Assembly (NCBI GenBank): GCA_028697875.1 | Contig: JAQVEQ010000170.1 | Span: 1 to 5,972 of the forward strand | Reading direction: 5' to 3' | Source of the DNA: Novosphingobium sp. | Lineage (GTDB): Bacteria > Pseudomonadota > Alphaproteobacteria > Sphingomonadales > Sphingomonadaceae | DNA: 5,972 nucleotides | Part shown: positions 4,837 to 5,972 of the stretch, one piece after another | Position numbering within the stretch: the stretch's first letter is position 1 | Layout of the letters: every line of letters starts with the position of its first letter | Notes under the pieces: model-generated | Databases searched by the model: none | Told to the model about the DNA's origin: nothing | The model's input: the letters and a program-made list of their open reading frames with translations, nothing else | Translations under genes and position numbers: made by a program

Positions 4837-5972
4837 ATGAGCACCAAGCGCAAGATCCTCATCGCCATCGCCGTCATTCTCGCCGCCCTGCTGGCGATCG
4901 GGGCCTGGCTGTGGCGCGGCGATATCGCCACACTCAGCGTCGACGAGGTCAGCGGCACTCATCCGGTGCTGAAGGAAGACCCGGACGCGGAAACGATTCC
5001 CACCGTCGCGGTCGCCAAGCCGGTCGGCTGGGCGGAAAACGAAGCGCCGCAACCGGCGGAAGGGCTGCAGGTCGCGCGCTTCGCCGAAGGGCTCGACCAT
5101 CCGCGCACCATGTTGGCGCTGCCCAATGGCGACGTGCTGGTGGCGGAAACCGCCGCCCCGCCGCACGACGGGCCGGGCGGGATTACCGGCTGGGTGGCGG
5201 GCATCCTGATGAAACGCGCCGGGGCGAAAGTCGCATCGCCCGACAAGATCGTGCTGCTGCGCGACGAAAACGGCGACGGCAAGGCGGACGCGCGCTTCGA
5301 CTTGCGCACCGGCCTGTCCTCTCCCTCGGGCATGGCCTGGCGCGACGGTCGCCTTTACGTCGCCGACCACGACGCTTTGCTCGCCTTCGAGTACAAGCTG
5401 GGCGATACCGCGCTGACCGGGGAACCGGAAAAGCTGATGGATCTCGCGCCCGGCGGCAACCACTGGATGCGCAACATCGTGCTCAGCCCCGACGGCAAGA
5501 AGCTCTACATCGCGGTCGGTTCGTCCTCCAACGTCGGCGAAAACGGGATGGACGCGGAAAAAGGCCGCGCGCTGATCTGGGAATACGACGTGGCGACGCA
5601 TTATTCGCGCGCCTTTGCCAATGGCCTGCGCAATCCCAACGGCCTGGCGTGGAGCCCGTGGACCGGCGAGCTGTGGACCACCGTCAACGAGCGCGACATG
5701 CTCGGTTCGGATCTCGTGCCCGACTATCTCACCAATGTCCCGATCGGCGCGCAATACGGCTGGCCGTGGGTCTATTGGCGCAACAAGTTCGATCCGCGGG
5801 TCGACGCGCCCGCGCCGCAGTTCCTGACCGAATATACCCGCAAGCCGGAATATGCGCTGGGGCCGCACGTCGCGGAGCTCGGGCTGGTCTTTTCGGCCGA
5901 AGGCAACCGCATGGGCGGGGCGTTCGCCAATGGCGCGTTCATCGCCCGCCACGGCTCGTGGAATCGCAACCC
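4837..5972 (+). CDS. Membrane-anchored PQQ-dependent sugar (sorbosone) dehydrogenase-like protein, 3' end outside the window
   Basis: This open frame of 378 codons runs off the right edge. The product resembles the L-sorbosone/glucose dehydrogenase family (COG2133-type six-bladed beta-propeller), periplasmic enzymes that oxidise sugars or aldoses with PQQ. The N-terminus has a basic MSTKRK and one hydrophobic helix (about 7-25), then a linker, so it is an anchor or uncleaved signal with the propeller outside. Propeller motifs are LDHPRTMLALPNGDVLVAET (86-105), the Ca-loop-like DENGDGKAD (143-151), GGNHWMRNI (206-214) with His209 in the place of the catalytic histidine, SPDGKKLYIAVGS (217-229), RNPNGLAW (265-272) with the PQQ-contacting Arg, and WTTVNERDMLGSDLVPDYLT (280-299). 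RHGSWNRN closes the visible part. The ATG at 4837 is chosen because it fits the anchor directly; an in-frame ATG at 4789 with GGG just before it is possible. Substrate and cofactor are inferred from the family only. Confidence 0.85.
   Translation, partial: MSTKRKILIAIAVILAALLAIGAWLWRGDIATLSVDEVSGTHPVLKEDPDAETIPTVAVAKPVGWAENEAPQPAEGLQVARFAEGLDHPRTMLALPNGDVLVAETAAPPHDGPGGITGWVAGILMKRAGAKVASPDKIVLLRDENGDGKADARFDLRTGLSSPSGMAWRDGRLYVADHDALLAFEYKLGDTALTGEPEKLMDLAPGGNHWMRNIVLSPDGKKLYIAVGSSSNVGENGMDAEKGRALIWEYDVATHYSRAFANGLRNPNGLAWSPWTGELWTTVNERDMLGSDLVPDYLTNVPIGAQYGWPWVYWRNKFDPRVDAPAPQFLTEYTRKPEYALGPHVAELGLVFSAEGNRMGGAFANGAFIARHGSWNRN

Noticed and set aside
4603..5952. Long minus-strand open frame (449 codons) across the dehydrogenase gene
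   Set aside because: It is antisense to a frame with clear beta-propeller motifs; its His/Arg/Gly-rich composition is typical of shadow frames in GC-rich DNA.
1..5972. CRISPR array, tRNA/rRNA genes, insertion sequences, or a novel defence or mobile system
   Set aside because: No repeat-spacer pattern, structural RNA, transposase or terminal inverted repeats were seen; the genes are conserved housekeeping and envelope genes in a normal order.

Overview
This window looks like the origin-proximal chromosome of a GC-rich alphaproteobacterium. The gene order mnmG-rsmG-parA-parB is the classic chromosomal partitioning neighbourhood. The protein sequences, and the two envelope-type genes downstream (a glycine-zipper 2TM protein and a sorbosone-dehydrogenase-like beta-propeller), resemble those of Sphingomonadales/Erythrobacteraceae. 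That taxonomic placement is inferred from recalled protein style, not from a search.

Positions 1-3712 are one tightly packed plus-strand run. It holds the C-terminal two-thirds of mnmG (tRNA wobble-uridine modification), all of rsmG (16S rRNA m7G methyltransferase), parA (partition ATPase) and parB (CTP-dependent partition clamp). All three junctions are 4-bp ATGA stop/start overlaps, which suggests co-transcription and translational coupling. Three parS-like palindromes centred on CACGTG lie inside the coding sequence, one in the mnmG tail and two in rsmG. ParB made by the last gene would therefore load on DNA just upstream of its own operon half. A lone DnaA-box-like 9-mer also lies in rsmG.

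Positions 3713-3838 are a short convergent intergenic stretch with two strong hairpins. The second ends in a T-rich run and is a plausible terminator for the parAB transcript. Positions 3839-4606 (minus strand) encode an exported glycine-zipper 2TM protein with a Pro/Tyr-rich body.

Positions 4607-4836 are a divergent intergenic region with an AT-rich island and a perfect 13-bp direct repeat. From 4837 a plus-strand gene for a membrane-anchored PQQ-type sugar (sorbosone) dehydrogenase homologue runs off the right edge.

No novel multi-gene system is visible. The core is conserved housekeeping. The most informative non-gene signal is the intragenic parS cluster.
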